From: Haematococcus lacustris
Lineage: Eukaryota; Chlorophyta; Chlorophyceae; Chlamydomonadales; Haematococcaceae
Length of the DNA: 64,000 bases
NCBI GenBank assembly: GCA_030144725.1
Contig: JASKMD010000009.1
Location: 4,885,124 to 4,949,123, forward strand
Direction: 5' to 3'
Both the position numbers and the translations under genes were made by a program. Of this stretch, positions 1 through 11,500 are shown piece after piece. Every line of letters starts with the position of its first letter. The first letter of the stretch is position 1. Under the pieces are notes generated by a model. It was not told the DNA's origin. It was given only the letters and a program-made list of their open reading frames with translations, and did no database searches.

Positions 1-274
1 GCACCACCTTCCAAGGAGAGAACTGCATTGCCATGATGCAGTGCCTTTGAAAATCATTGCATCACACTCATTTGCTGCATTGCCGCCTGGTGATTGTGAT
101 GGTGGTGGTGGTGGTGGTGACTGTGATGGTGATAGATCTCATCGGGCTCTTGCTGCTGCGTGGACTACACTGCCTGCACATCAACAGCACCCGCCCGGTG
201 CATCCTGCATGGGCACCTGGGGGCATGAGGAAGCATGGTGCCACCAGCCTAGGGCTTGAAACTGTCAAAGCAGT

Positions 275-640
275 ACCCATGCATGACTGCATGGATGCAT
301 GACTGCATGGATGCATGAGTGCATGACTGCATGCAGGTCACCCATAGCCTTGCAGTCTGCATGACAATGCTGGCGTGAGGAGGTGTGTTGAGCGGGGGCC
401 CACCAAAATGTAGTCGTCCAGGAAACGCAGCGTGGACACCATGTTGTGGGGCTGGTCATAGGTGAAGGGAGGCACTGTGATCTCAGTGGTGCCTGCACAG
501 GCAACACCATCACCACCATCACCATCACTGCCACCATGGTCATTATCACTGCCCCCATCATCACCATCACCATCACCATCACTGCCACCACCATCACCAT
601 GACCATCACTGCCCCCATCATTATCATCAGGGTGGGTGGG
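275..640. repeat. ATGCATGACTGC-type and CACCAT-type tandem repeats
   Basis: Positions 275-335 hold a degenerate 12-bp repeat (GCATGACTGCAT variants). Positions 500-635 hold CACCAT/CATCAC trinucleotide-based repeats. The second block lies in the presumed intron between the 404-492 and 766-790 exons. Confidence 0.7.
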
Positions 641-3600
641 GTGGCAAGCGGGGAGGGGGAGGGTGGGCGGGTGGGCGGGTATGTGGGTGTGCAGGCGGGC
701 ATGGGGGGTGGGTAGGTGGGGTGAGGCCAGACTGCAGGCCTGGGTGCTGCCGGCCTGGTAGTCACCCCAGCAGCTCACCACACCAGGCATCTGCCGGCAA
801 GGAAAACACGTGTATCAAACTAAAACTGAAACAAAGCAAACATAAACTGAACTAATGAATTTGATCAATGATTGCTTCGCCTAGGGAGGTGAGGGCGAGT
901 GGAAAAACATCAAACCTAATCAGGTCACTGGTTGAAGAGGTACTACACAGACTTGGAGCAGGATCAGAGAGCCCACAGAAGAATCAACGGGTTTAAAAAA
1001 GGATCAGCGGCGATAATGCTGGAACAAACCAGGCTAGTGCTGTGTGGGTGGGAATAAGGGCAGGTGTTTTGTCGTCTGTTGACCATCAACCACGACCACC
1101 CACCAAACAGGTACCACTGCTCTCGTCTTTCAGATGCAGGGCAGCGCCTGTTGTTGCCGGGCCATGGGAACAGCTCACGGGGCCAAGGGCTGATTGTCCT
1201 CAACCCACTGCACAGGAGCTGATGCAATGCGGAGGTGGGGAGTAGGGTTTAGGAGTGGGGTTATAGAGCGTGGCAAAGAGATGGTGAAAGGGTGCGAAAG
1301 GGTGAAAGAATGAGAAGAAGGGGAAACGAGGGTGAAAGGGGTGAATTGGGGAGGAGATGGAGAGAAGTGAGCATCACATGAGGGGGAGGCTAGGTCATGT
1401 CTGCTTGTCAATGATGGGAAGGGGGGAGGGGAGAGGGGGAAGGGGGGTGGGGGGCAACCAGGGGGGTGGGCACCTGCGGGCTGGGATGGGTCTCAGTCCA
1501 AAGCTGGGCAGTGGCGGCACCAGGTCCAACTGCTGGCCTTCCAACGAGAAGGCACGGGTGAGCCTCACACTGCACATGAACCAGGTCGGGCCTGGTTGGG
1601 TCAGGTTGGCCCAGGTCAGGTCGGGTCGGGTCGGGTCGGGTCGGGTCGGGTCGGGTCAGGTCAGGTCAGGTCAGGTCAGGTCAGGTCAGGTCAGGTCAGG
1701 TCAGGTCAGGTCAGGTCAGGTCAGGTCAGGTCAGGTCAGGTCAGGTCAGGTCAGGTCAGGTCAGGTCAGGTCAGGTCAGGTCAGGTCAGGTCAGGTCAGG
1801 TCAGGTCAGGTCAGGTCAGGTCAGGTCAGGTCAGGTCAGGTCAGGTCAGGTCAGGTCAGGTCAGGTCAAACTAGGCAACCCAGCCCAGTGAGACTCACTT
1901 GGGGCTGACATACTCTGGGTTGCCCCATGAGGCAATGGCCTGGTCAACAAAGACCTGCATGGAGGCCTGCGTGAAACTGCGCAGGCACAGCACACCCACC
2001 CACCCACCCACTCAGCCCAGTCCACTGGTCAGCACACGAAACGACTGACAGCGCTCAAAGGGGGTTGGTGCTGGAGGCCTTGCCAGTGTTGCTGCTGCTG
2101 TACGTGGCAAGGAGGGTTTGAAGTGGGAGAGTACGTTCACATTGTTTGTGCAGCAACAAGGCCTGCCGGCAGCGGTGCCAACAAGTCATGGGCAGCCAGG
2201 CCAGACATGTGTCATAGCCGCCCATCAGGGATAGGGTCAGAGTCAGGGTGGTATTAGGATAGGTGGGTAGCCCTAACCCTGAACCTAACTCTACCCCTAC
2301 CCCTACACAGATAAATGCGTAAGTTGAGCCACTTGGTTCCAGAAAACAGTGTAGCCTTTTACGGGTTGACTGCTTGGCAAGCAACTCAAACCAACGTGTA
2401 GAGCTTTGAGTCTACTACCCGTCAGTGCCCATGTTGTTTCACGAGTCAAAGTTGGGCAGCTGCAGCCCGGAAAGTGGAGCCCTCCCAAAAATATGGGTTT
2501 TCAAACTAAAGTTACCTAAGTTGAGCCAGCCCCTTCACAGCCAACTCTCACAGACACTTGCTACCCCCACTTCAGGCATGTCACCACTATGGGATTGAGG
2601 CCCTGTTGGCACCAAAACCCACATAAAAGTCGTGTTGTGAGTCGAAAATTAAAGCATCACGATGTGCCCCCCCCCCTACACGCGAGCCCCTCCGCCTTAC
2701 TTAGCTGCCCTCATGGAAACCTGCTCTTCGAGCTCCTGCCTGTTGTAGAACTGGTCCACTGCCCGGAGATACAACGGAGGTTGCTCCTCCATTGAGCAAC
2801 TAACAGCTGCATCCATCATATCGTTGGTCACACTTAGGCGCTTCCATGGTGCTAGAGTCGCCATTCTCTTGCCAGCTTGGATGAAGGCTTTAGCAGCTGC
2901 CAGCAGCTGCTCCTTGTTGCGGGGGTAGAGGCTCGTCTTGGCAAACGCATGCTTCAATGGCTTCGTTTAGTATGGTTTTATTTAATATTAATTCATACTA
3001 ATTAATCTACTTTAATCATGCTTCAATGGCTTCATTTGCTGCTCGGGCTTGCATTAGGGACGAAGTGTGTCAGGCCCTTGCTCACACGCTTACTTGAGAG
3101 GGGTGGGGATGGTGAGCTGGGCCACAGGGGCCGCCAAGCCTTGCTGGAGCACAGCCAGGAGGGCAGGGCGCGAGACCGCCACAGCCTGGCTGCCCACTAG
3201 CACCTGCACCCAGTCGGCCTCACAACCCACCATTGGCAAGTTGGTCGGCACACCGCCACATGAGGTCACCCTCACCCACACCCTCCCCGTCCCCCTCCCC
3301 CTCCCCCTACCTGCCACACCCTTACAATCCTAAACTCCAGCCCCCATCCATTAAGCTTTTCTAGAGACGTATAGGCTATGTCCTGCAGCACTTCAGCCCT
3401 GCCTCCTTCGTGTAACAACTACCTCGCACTGCCCGCTGCTGGCACCGCCTGCTGCTCCCACATTCACATGACCGGCATTGAAGGCAGCCCATCAAACCCC
3501 GCCTATCTAACCAAGCATGCATGAGGGAGCAGGGCCATGCAGAGCCATTCACACAGCACATTGAGGGGTTCACTATCCCAAGGCCGCTCTCACACATATC

Positions 3601-4024
3601 ATACTAGAGGTTGAGCCTCTGACCAGACATTATTTGAGGCAGACGTGACACACACAAAGCCTGTCATGGCGTGAGAGGTGTGGGGGTGGGTACGAGCTGC
3701 CTGGTGGGTCCTGCTCTCCCCCGCGTGCTTTCCTGCTGCTCTGCAGTTTGGGCTAGCACATCCAGGAGGGTAGGGAGAGGTAGGCCCAGCCTCACCTTGC
3801 CAGCCTTGAGGCAGTTCGCGTACTGGCCTGTGTCGGGGTCAAGGCCTGCCGCTGTGAACAGCTGGCGGCGCAGCTGCAAGCAAGAGGTGACAGGGCGGAG
3901 GGTAGACTGAAGATGGGGTGGGGTGCAGCTGGGAGGGTGCTGGCAGTGATGGTTGCCAATTCCTGTTCACTCAGCTTGAAGGTCATGGTGGGCTTCTGGC
4001 TGTGCAAGAGAGCCCCCAGCGCAC
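404..4024 (-). CDS. Unrecognised multi-exon gene (incomplete model)
   Basis: I do not recognise this protein. Exons that chain by splice site and phase are 3796-3873 (starts LRRQLFTAAG, ends KAGK), 3094-3203 (VLVGSQAVAV...), about 2701-2952 (FAKTSLYPRNKEQLL...), 1899-1976 (FTQASMQVFVDQ...) and 1474-1569 (AFSLEGQQLDLVPP...). Further likely exons lie at about 3950-4024 (MTFKLSEQEL), 766-790 and 404-492 (TEITVPPFTYDQPHN); the last two join each other in phase but I could not join them to the 1474 exon. Acidic and amphipathic stretches look like a soluble folded protein; no signal peptide, membrane segment or catalytic motif is visible. The start codon and the 3' end are not identified, and the gene may run off the left edge. 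It could be two genes. The junction upstream of 2952 is disturbed by a direct repeat (see 2948-3033). Confidence 0.5.
1616..1867. repeat. (TCAGG)n pentanucleotide microsatellite
   Basis: About 50 copies of a 5-bp unit. The first copies are TCGGG and the rest TCAGG. It lies in an intron of the unrecognised minus-strand gene. The same unit forms a second array at 32586-32885. Confidence 0.95.
2948..3033. repeat. 17-bp direct repeat flanking AT-rich hairpin
   Basis: CATGCTTCAATGGCTTC occurs at 2948-2964 and again at 3017-3033. The 52 bp between them are almost pure A/T, unlike the surrounding GC-rich DNA, and contain the inverted pair TAGTATG...CATACTA. It looks like a small insertion or a slipped duplication at the exon edge of the unrecognised gene. 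Confidence 0.75.
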
Positions 4025-4666
4025 CTGCTGGCAGGAGGATGAGGTGAGGCTGCCTGGGCATTGTAGCATGACGGTAGGCGGGCATTGCCTGCAACAGCAA
4101 CAGCAGCAGCAGCAGCAGCAGGCAGAAAGAAAAACAGCATTGCCAGCAGCAGCCGCAGCACCAGCAGCAGGGCAGGTAGGGGAATCCATAGGTAGAGGCA
4201 GAGTGAAGGGAATAGCAGCAGTGCATGCTGTGGTGCCATGTCAGTAGGGTCTGTGTGAGTGATGCCAGAGCCGCCAGCCCGCTGGTGAGTCCACCCCTGC
4301 CTCAACACCTACAGAGGACTGAGGGCCCAGGTTGCGGCATAATCACTGGACAGGTCATCACCTGATGGTAAGCAGCCCTGCAGGGCACACACCTCAGTCA
4401 GGTGACACCTCAGTCAGTCAGTCAGTCTGGAAAGTAGCTCGAGCCAAACCTCCCTACTCCTTACAAGCTGGGTCGTGAACATGACCCATGCTGCCATGCT
4501 GCTAAGCAACCCAGGAGCAATGCCGTCACGCTGCCATGCCTCCGTGCTGCCCTTTGAAAGTGCCCTTTGGAGGCTGGCCCTTTGGAGGTGCGAGAGTGAG
4601 TGACATCGCCTCCTGGGTATAAGTAGGAGCTCAGCAGCTGTGAGCTGATATGAGCCTAGTGGCGCA
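4025..4666. other. Spacer between unrecognised gene and Fanzor-like element
   Basis: It holds a short CAG-rich tract at 4098-4122 and a GTCA-rich stretch around 4390-4425. No coding exon is convincing. The promoter and first exon of the minus-strand gene, and the unrecognised 5' end of the Fanzor-like element, should both lie here. Confidence 0.4.
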
Positions 4667-7145
4667 ATGCCTCCGAGGAAGCGGCCCAGTAGCGCGGAGC
4701 CAGAGCCGCATCCGGTTGAAAGCCCGCGAAAACAAGGTTCGTCGTAGTCGTGGTGTGGTCCGCTGCAACTGTGCAGTCCGATGAGCTCCGCGCTGCTCAC
4801 ATCGCGACTGTTCATGCCAGCGCAGGTCCTAGCACCCCTCCAGGCAAACAACGCGAGGAGCGACGGGCTGAATGGAAGACCCAGCGACGACAGGTGTCCA
4901 CCCGCCCCCGCCTTGTATGCCCCCGCACTGTTTGTGTCCCGGCCTGTCGATTGTTTCCCGGCCTGTCAATGTTGCCTGACAAAGTGCAATTTGTAATTGG
5001 CTGCAGGTCATCAAAGTCCCGGGTGGCGCTGTGCTGCGAGGGTGCAAGAAAACCCGACGCAAGCTGAAGGCACATTTCCAGCTGCGGGCCGAGATCCATT
5101 CTCAGCTCCGCGTAATCGCCTCCCTTTTTGTGTTGCGGATATTTTTGACGTGCCTGGTGGGCTACCCCCACCCCGGGGTTCCGCAGCGCCCCCACACCTC
5201 CAGCCGTGCAGCCTCCCCTAGCCCCCTTATGCTGCACCCCTACCCCCACTCCCCATGCGTGCCCCTGCCCAGCCAGCCAGCATGGACATGGACTGGGAGC
5301 CAGAGCCAGACCCTGAGCCTGAGCCAGAGCCTGCCCCAGCACCACCCACACTGCGGCCACCCAGTGCCCGCCTTGCTGCCCGCCACCCCCCACCGGCAGC
5401 ACCCACTGGGCTACCCATGCCACTTGACAGCGAAGATCCAATGATGCTGGAGCAGCTGCGGGTATTCTGCTTGTATTTTGCCAACTCCAACTTTCTGACA
5501 CCCTACAACCAGCTGCAGCGCCGCCCTGGGCGCCCAAGGCAAAACCTTCACTTCACCCTCAAGCCCGCCTATGATGACCCCAGCAACCAGGAGTTGCTGG
5601 CCAAGCTGAAGCAGCTGGGCAGCACCAACCTGACTGGTGACCACAACACCGTCACCCATCACTCCATGCAGCTAGCGGTCGCCATGCAGCAGCACTACTC
5701 CAACCCAGGCAAGTGGTGGTAATGCCTAGACCTAGACCTAGACTACATGACCTAGACCTGACCTGACCCGACCATGACCTAGACCTGACCTGACCTGATA
5801 CCTGACCTAGACCTGACCTGATACCTGGCCTGATACCTGCCCTAACCTGACCTGATACCTGACCATGACCTAGACCTGACCTGACCTGATACCTGACCTG
5901 CATGCACATGCAGAGCGCTTTGTCAAGCTGTACGCCGGTGGAAGCTGACCAAGGGCCGGGTCAAGCATGCCAGTGGGCTGAACAATGCCCGCCGTGCCAC
6001 AGAGCGGTGGCTCGGACCAATCAAGCCCCACCTCCAGCACCTGGCAGCAGCAAGCGCAGCCGGCACCTCCCTGGTCGCCAACCTGAAGCACATCACCGTC
6101 ACCCTGGCCACCTGGGATGCGGTGTGGGAGATGCACCTGGACCCCAAGTGGGCACAGCAGCGGCTGCGCATGTACGGAGCCCAGGACCGGGCGCTGGAGC
6201 AGTTCTTCAAGAAGGTGAGGGTGGGTGGGTGGGTGGGTGGGAGGGAGGGTAAGGGACGGAGAGGTGGTGGGATGGCATGACGTGAGAGTAGTTGACTGTG
6301 TCATGCCTAACCTGATGCCACCATGCCAGCCACCATGTGTATGCCTTGTGTGCATGGCTGCAGTTGGAGGAGGACATGGCGGCGGTGTCCATGGAGCGCC
6401 ATGGGTGTGCCAAGCAGCTAGTGGTGTTCTTTGGAGCAGCTAGCATTGGCACCAGGGGAGGCTGGGGTGCTGATGCGGTGCTGCGTGCCTGCCGCAAGGT
6501 GGTGTGCAGGCCCAGGGGCACAGACCAGCGGCGGGGCAGGGTGGTGCTTGTGGATGAGCACCGCACCACCCGAGTCAGCTCAGCAGTGAACGGCCAGCAG
6601 CCCTGTGAGAGGCAGCTGAACAAGCGCAGGGCCACCAGGCCTGCAAGCTGGAAGCCTCCAGCAGGGCAGGTGGAACAGCGCCTTGTGCGCCCAGCCTGGA
6701 GCCAGCTGTGTGACCAGCCGGTGCGGGGCATGATGTGGTGCCCTGTGGTAGCCCCCCGCAAGCCCCCCGCAGCAGCCAGGAAGCCTCACATCCAGCAGCC
6801 TCAGACCCAGGGCCCAGCAGTCCCCTGCCAGCCAAGCGCAGCAAGCGCACCAAGGCTGAGCAGCCAGCTGAGCCCACCCAGCCTACCAAGGGCAAGGGCA
6901 AGGCCCAGGGCAAGGCTGCCAAAGCCAAGCCAGCACCACAGCCAGGCAGGTGGCTGGACAGGGACTGCAACGCAGCATTGAACATGCAGCGCATTGGAGA
7001 GAGCAAGTGGCGCCCACTGGAGCTGTGCTACTGGCCAGAGCAGGGGACTCTTCCAGCCAAGGGCAAGGAGTACCCAGGCCTGGGCTACAAGCGGCTGTGA
7101 GACAAGCCACCCAAGGCCCAGCAGCAGCCTGCTGCGGCACAGTAG
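4667..7145 (+). pseudogene. Fanzor/TnpB-like transposon endonuclease, decayed copy
   Basis: Eukaryotic Fanzor proteins are RNA-guided RuvC nucleases related to bacterial TnpB. Exons: 4667-4736 (MPPRKRPSS...), 4826-4893 (GKQREERRAEWKTQRRQ), 5007-5156 (basic, KKTRRKLKAHF), 5273-5708 (Pro/Glu-rich start, then NSNFLTPYNQLQRRPGR), 5914-6214 and 6364-7145. Near the C-terminus VVLVDEHRTTRVSS resembles the family's V-D-E-x-R-T-S segment, and WLDRDCNAALN is the RuvC-III D-R-D-x-N-A-A-x-N motif. The zinc-ribbon cysteines between them are mostly missing. Damage: the frame entering exon 5 (RFVKLY) stops at once while the +1 frame is open for about 90 codons; the frame changes again between about 6735 and 6800 at a CCCCCCGCA repeat; a CGA-to-TGA stop lies at 7098-7100, where the copy at 48.2 kb reads CGA. 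The original stop is the TAG at 7143-7145. The intron after 5708 would use a GC donor. I could not assign the RuvC-I aspartate. Family call firm, exon details less so. Confidence 0.78.
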
Positions 7146-7275
7146 TGTGTGTCTCCCTAATAGCTGTCATCAGCTAACAATCAGTGCATGTTTTGTCATG
7201 CCAACTCTATACATCGCCCTGTCAAAGGGGTCAGGCAATAATGTAGGTGGTAGGCGACCATGACCATGTGTATAC
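7146..7275 (+). other. Conserved 3' end of Fanzor-like element (possible guide-RNA region)
   Basis: After the stop codon, about 110-130 bp align with the sequence after the stop of the second element (48177 down to about 48065). Shared words include ATCAGCT.ACAATCAG, ATGCCAACTCTA and GTAGGTGGT. Sequence outside the elements does not match, so this marks the element's 3' part. In TnpB/Fanzor systems the guide RNA usually comes from this end; that role here is inference. A short CCATGTGTAT repeat follows at about 7260-7330. Confidence 0.5.
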
Positions 7276-7729
7276 CATGTGCAAGCCATGTGTGTACCAT
7301 GTGTATGCCATGTGTATGCCATGTGCATGGGAACTCCACACAGACAAAACACTGTTCTGTAGTGGTCCAGAATGAGTGTCCGACTGCAATGAAGGCTCAA
7401 GGTTGAGGGCCAAGGTGCTGCCATGCCTCCGTCCTACCTGGGATGGCTCTTTGAAGATGACAGGATCAGTGTTGCAGCAGATGGCCGCATTGATGAAGTG
7501 CTTATGGTAGTAGCTGCATGGCAACGCATGCATGCAGCTCAGTGTGGCAACTTTAGGCAATGTGGTTCACATCTCTCACCGCATAGAACCAGCATACCTC
7601 ATCCTATCCCTGCCCACTGCATTTGCTACATGCCCCACCCCAGGCTGACGGAGGGCAATGCAGCACAGGACAGCTCAGGGTCTGGCTGCTGCCTGACATG
7701 TGCAGTGGGGGGCCCTGGTTCCTGATGCC
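7276..7729. other. Intergenic, no gene seen
   Basis: It holds CCATGTG(T/C)AT repeats to about 7330, then unremarkable sequence between the transposon end and the stop codon of the small minus-strand gene. Confidence 0.4.
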
Positions 7730-8084
7730 TCACTTGTCGGCAATGCCAGACACTCTCTGGTCATAGTACAAGTCACGCAGGTCACGATCTGAGACGTTAA
7801 TGAATATCAGCTGCGGCAGCACTGACGCTACAGGCTATGAGGCATACTTGTCAGTACAGGCGGTGAATCAGACTAGCCATGTGCGAGCCTACCTCATAGC
7901 CTGACATCAGCAAGCCACAGACAACAGCTAGCCATGGCACGATGAGCCAGCCACAAATGACTCGCGCCCCCTCCGCGTATGAGTGCACGTCCAACGGGCG
8001 GTAACGTCGAATGGTGCTGCCCTTCTGGTCTGGTCCCGTAACTGTTTGCTCGGCCAGCTCGGAGCGAGGCCTGGTCTCAGGCAT
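7730..8084 (-). CDS. Small single-pass membrane protein, 90 aa, unrecognised
   Basis: There are two exons: 7893-8084 (64 codons from ATG) and 7730-7810 (26 codons plus TGA). They join in phase 0 through an 82-bp GT-AG intron. The N-terminal half is polar and basic (KGSTIRRYRPLDVHSYAEGA). A hydrophobic segment, about residues 41-61 (VICGWLIVPWLAVVCGLLM), follows. The C-terminal tail is acidic (LIFINVSDRDLRDLYYDQRV). This suggests a tail-anchored or small organelle-membrane subunit. I know no family for it. The clean donor, pyrimidine-rich acceptor and kept phase argue for a real gene. The start is the first in-frame ATG; an upstream exon cannot be excluded. It is divergent from the histidine phosphatase. 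Confidence 0.6.
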
Positions 8085-8511
8085 AACGCTACAGGCATAA
8101 AGACAGGGGCGCAGTCTAACAGCTGATTCGTCTTTTCGTATTTGCTTGTGCATGTGCGGGTCAGATGCCCAAGCTGCTCGTGCCGTCTATATGGCTTGAG
8201 CGGGTGAGTTACAGATGGTTTCTGACGTACGTAGCGGTGATAAACAAACAATGCAGCTTGCATCAACCAGCCGGCACACTCACAGGGGCACAAGCCCAGA
8301 GGCATTGACATGTAAGTGCTACAATGCCTGTGATTGTGTGCACGGAAAGTCAGAAGACAAGCCAGTCAGATGAGTGGCCGACATGCACACACTTTACTCT
8401 TATTCGACGTGAATGTCCATTCCTTCCCTTCCTTGACGAATATACTGGTGACGGGCCTGCAAAACTTCGATCTCGTAGGATCTCCCAGCGCCTCGTCGCG
8501 TCTTGCCAGCG
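8085..8511. promoter_or_regulatory. Divergent intergenic region between small membrane protein and phosphatase
   Basis: These 427 bp separate two start codons pointing away from each other, so both promoters should be here. I see no clear TATA box. Less GC-rich than the coding flanks. Confidence 0.4.
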
Positions 8512-11500
8512 ATGCAAGCGCGAACAGTGTGCCTGCTGGCGCTATGTGCGCTGACGCTGGGCCTTAGCAATGTTGAGGCGATGCGGCCCGTGACGAGCAG
8601 TCAAATATCGACGGCCGCGTCGCCGGTGCAAGCTAAAGATGCGCCTGCGCTGGACAAAAAGAAGCACAAGAAGCACAAGAAGCACAAGAAGAAGCACGAG
8701 TTTAAGTCGCCTGTAGGCTACTTCATCCAGGTGCGCGCCGGCTACGGCCAGTTCCGGGTCATGTACAAAACGCTTACATGCATGTTGCACCCACCCCTGA
8801 GCATCGCAGGGGCGTGCTGCCGCCTGATTGCTGGCTTGCATGTTCTTGCACTAGTGTTCCCTCGCCTGGCTTGGTGTGCGCTGGATGGCATGAAAGCCAC
8901 CATCATGCCTTGTGCATGCATATGCGCAGGAACGAGCATCCAAGCAGCTGCCAGGCCCTGGCCAGCATTTCCAAGTGAGTTGTGTGGAGGGCCCAAAGAG
9001 AACGAAGGGGGAGCATGGGGGTACAAAACAGTTAGATTAGTGATCAAGCAAAAACTGCACCATGCCCCCGCCAGCATGCATCCAAATGGGCGCGATCTAA
9101 ATGGTACGACCTGGAGGGCGGGGTGCCCCCCCTGCTTTAACACAAGGAAAGGAGGGAGGGAGGAGAACAAGGGTAGGGTATATGACCAGTGGTAAGACCA
9201 GAGAGGGTGTGGAGGGGGAGGTTGGTTCCTGCTGGCACAGGGGTGGCACGGGGGCAGGCATCTACTGTAAACTGTGCGATCTTGACTGCGAGCAATGGGA
9301 AAGGTGTGTGACCTCACGTGGCCTGCATGCAGTTTGGAGCCCTGAAATCATGGGAAACCATTCTGCAGACGGTGAAGGATACCCCTGGTAGGCCTGCAGA
9401 CCAGGCTTGCATGGCTGCCCTGGCTTCATGCCCATGCGCCAGCACAGTAGCACCGCCAGGAGGGGGGTGGGCAGCAGCAGAGCAGAGTGTGAGGCAGCAG
9501 CAGGACTGCGCCAGTAGCAGGGGCAGCAGGGGCAGCAGGACTACGTCTGTAGCAGGGGCAGCAGGGGCAGCAGGACTACGTCTGTAGCAGGGGCAGCAGG
9601 GGCAGCAGGACTACGTCTGTAGCAGGGGCAGCAGGGGCAGCAGGGGCAGGCATGCCTGACAAACCTGAAGCTCAGCATGCTGGTGAACACATCTGCTTGG
9701 CAATGGTGCCGGGTGCTAGACTTGCAGCTGGTGCCTGCCCTGTTGCCTGCTCCGCCTTGCCCCTGCAGACACCAAGCTGCTGCTGCTCATCAGGCACGGC
9801 CAGGCAGTCAGCAACTGGCTGCAGGTAGGCTGGCAGTGCAGGCTGGGGTAAGCCCCCGCCCCGCCCCGCCCCGCCCCCCACCCCGCCCCCATTTGCCTAC
9901 CCAACCAAGCCCTCCTGGCCTGCTTCCTCTTCCTCCTGAGCAGGAGCAGCTCGGACCTGATGTCTGGTTTGATGTGGAGCAGACTTGCAGCTACAAGGAC
10001 AAGAATGACACGGTGTGGGGAGTGTTTGACGCAGGTGAGGCAGGCGCAGAATAGACCCCCCTCCCCCTCCCCCTCCCCCTCCCCCTCCCCCTCCCCCTCC
10101 CCCTCCCCCTCCCCCTCCCCCTCCCCCTCCCCCTCCCCCTCCCCCTCCCCCTCCCCCTCCCCCTCCCCCTCCCCCTCCCCCTCCCCCTCCCCCTCCCCCT
10201 CCCCCTCCCCCTCCCCCTCCCCCTCCCCCTCCCCCTCCCCCTCCCCCTCCCCCTCCCCCTCCCCCTCCCCCTCCCCCTCCCCCTCCCCCTCCCCCTCCCC
10301 CTCCCCCTCCCCCTCCCCCTCCCCCTCCCCCTCCCCCTCCCCCTCCCCCTCCCCCTCCCCCTCCCCCTCCCCCTCCCCCTGCCCCTCACTCTCCCCCTTC
10401 CCTCCTGACTGTGAGGATCTTCTTCCTGCTGCCCCAGAGTTGACGCAGCAAGGGGAGGAGCAGGGCCGCTACCTGAACAGCATCCTGGCAGGCGGGGGCT
10501 GGTTCCCGCGCATCACTGGAGGCCTGCCCACACGCGCCGTGGTGTCCCCCTTGTCGCGCTGCCTGCACACGGCCCTGTTGGTGGGCAAGGACCTCGACAT
10601 CCCGGTGAGTGCACAGTGGGCACAGTGGGTACAGTGGGCACAGTCAGGCACAGTTAGAGGGGGCGGGGGGTCCAGGCCGGGGCAGAGTGCAGGCAGGGTG
10701 GTGGCACCAGGGGGGTTCAGGGTGCTGGAGGGTGTTGAGGGGGAGGGAAAGGGGGTAGAGGCAGGGGGTTGAGGAGTTGTAGAGATGGGTGGGGTGTAGG
10801 TCCCTGGTGAGCATCTTGCGGTGGCTGAGGGTGGCTTTAGAGTGACTTAGTGATCAAGGGGTACGGGCTCGGTGAGCTGCTTGTCAGTTGGGTTTGGTCA
10901 AGGTGGGGTCAAAGTAATTGTCAGGGTCAGGGTCAGGGCGGGGGCATGGTGACTGGCGCGGTCAGGGTCAGGGTCAGGGTGAGGGGTCAGGGGTCAGGGG
11001 AGAAAACAAGGGGCACTTGGTATGGGATGGCAGTGCATGGATGATGGGGCGATGAGTAGCACAGTAGGTAGGGTAGAGGGTGGCCAGCTGCACGGTGGGC
11101 TGACAAATGGGTTAGTTGGGAAACGGTAAGTTGGAGTGTGACCTGATGTGAGCTGGGTGTAAGCTGGCATGGGCTTAGGGTGTGATGTGTGATGTCGCTC
11201 GCAGGTGTACAGCGTGGAAGAGGCAGCACGGGAGACATTGGGCGAGGACACCTGTGACGCCCGCCGGTGAGCATGCAGGGGTTGGGGTCACACATGCAGG
11301 GGCTGGGGTCACACATGCAGGGGCTGGGGTCACACATGCAGGGGCTGGGGTCACACATGCAGGGGCTGGGGTCACACATGCAGGGGCTGGGGTCACACAT
11401 ACAGGGGCTGGGGTTAGACTAATCTCCTCACACTGCTGATCTGTCAACACTTACTACTTCCTGGCCCAGCCCGCCTGAAGCCCACCCTGTAGCTCTAGAC

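Noticed and set aside
1357..1908. Long frames through the TCAGG array (QVRSG repeats)
   Set aside because: The frames exist on this strand only because the 5-bp repeat lacks stop codons; a better exon (1474-1569) is on the other strand.
9960..10772. 270-codon frame of Pro-Ser repeats
   Set aside because: It reads through the CCCCCT array, which the phosphatase exon phases place in an intron.
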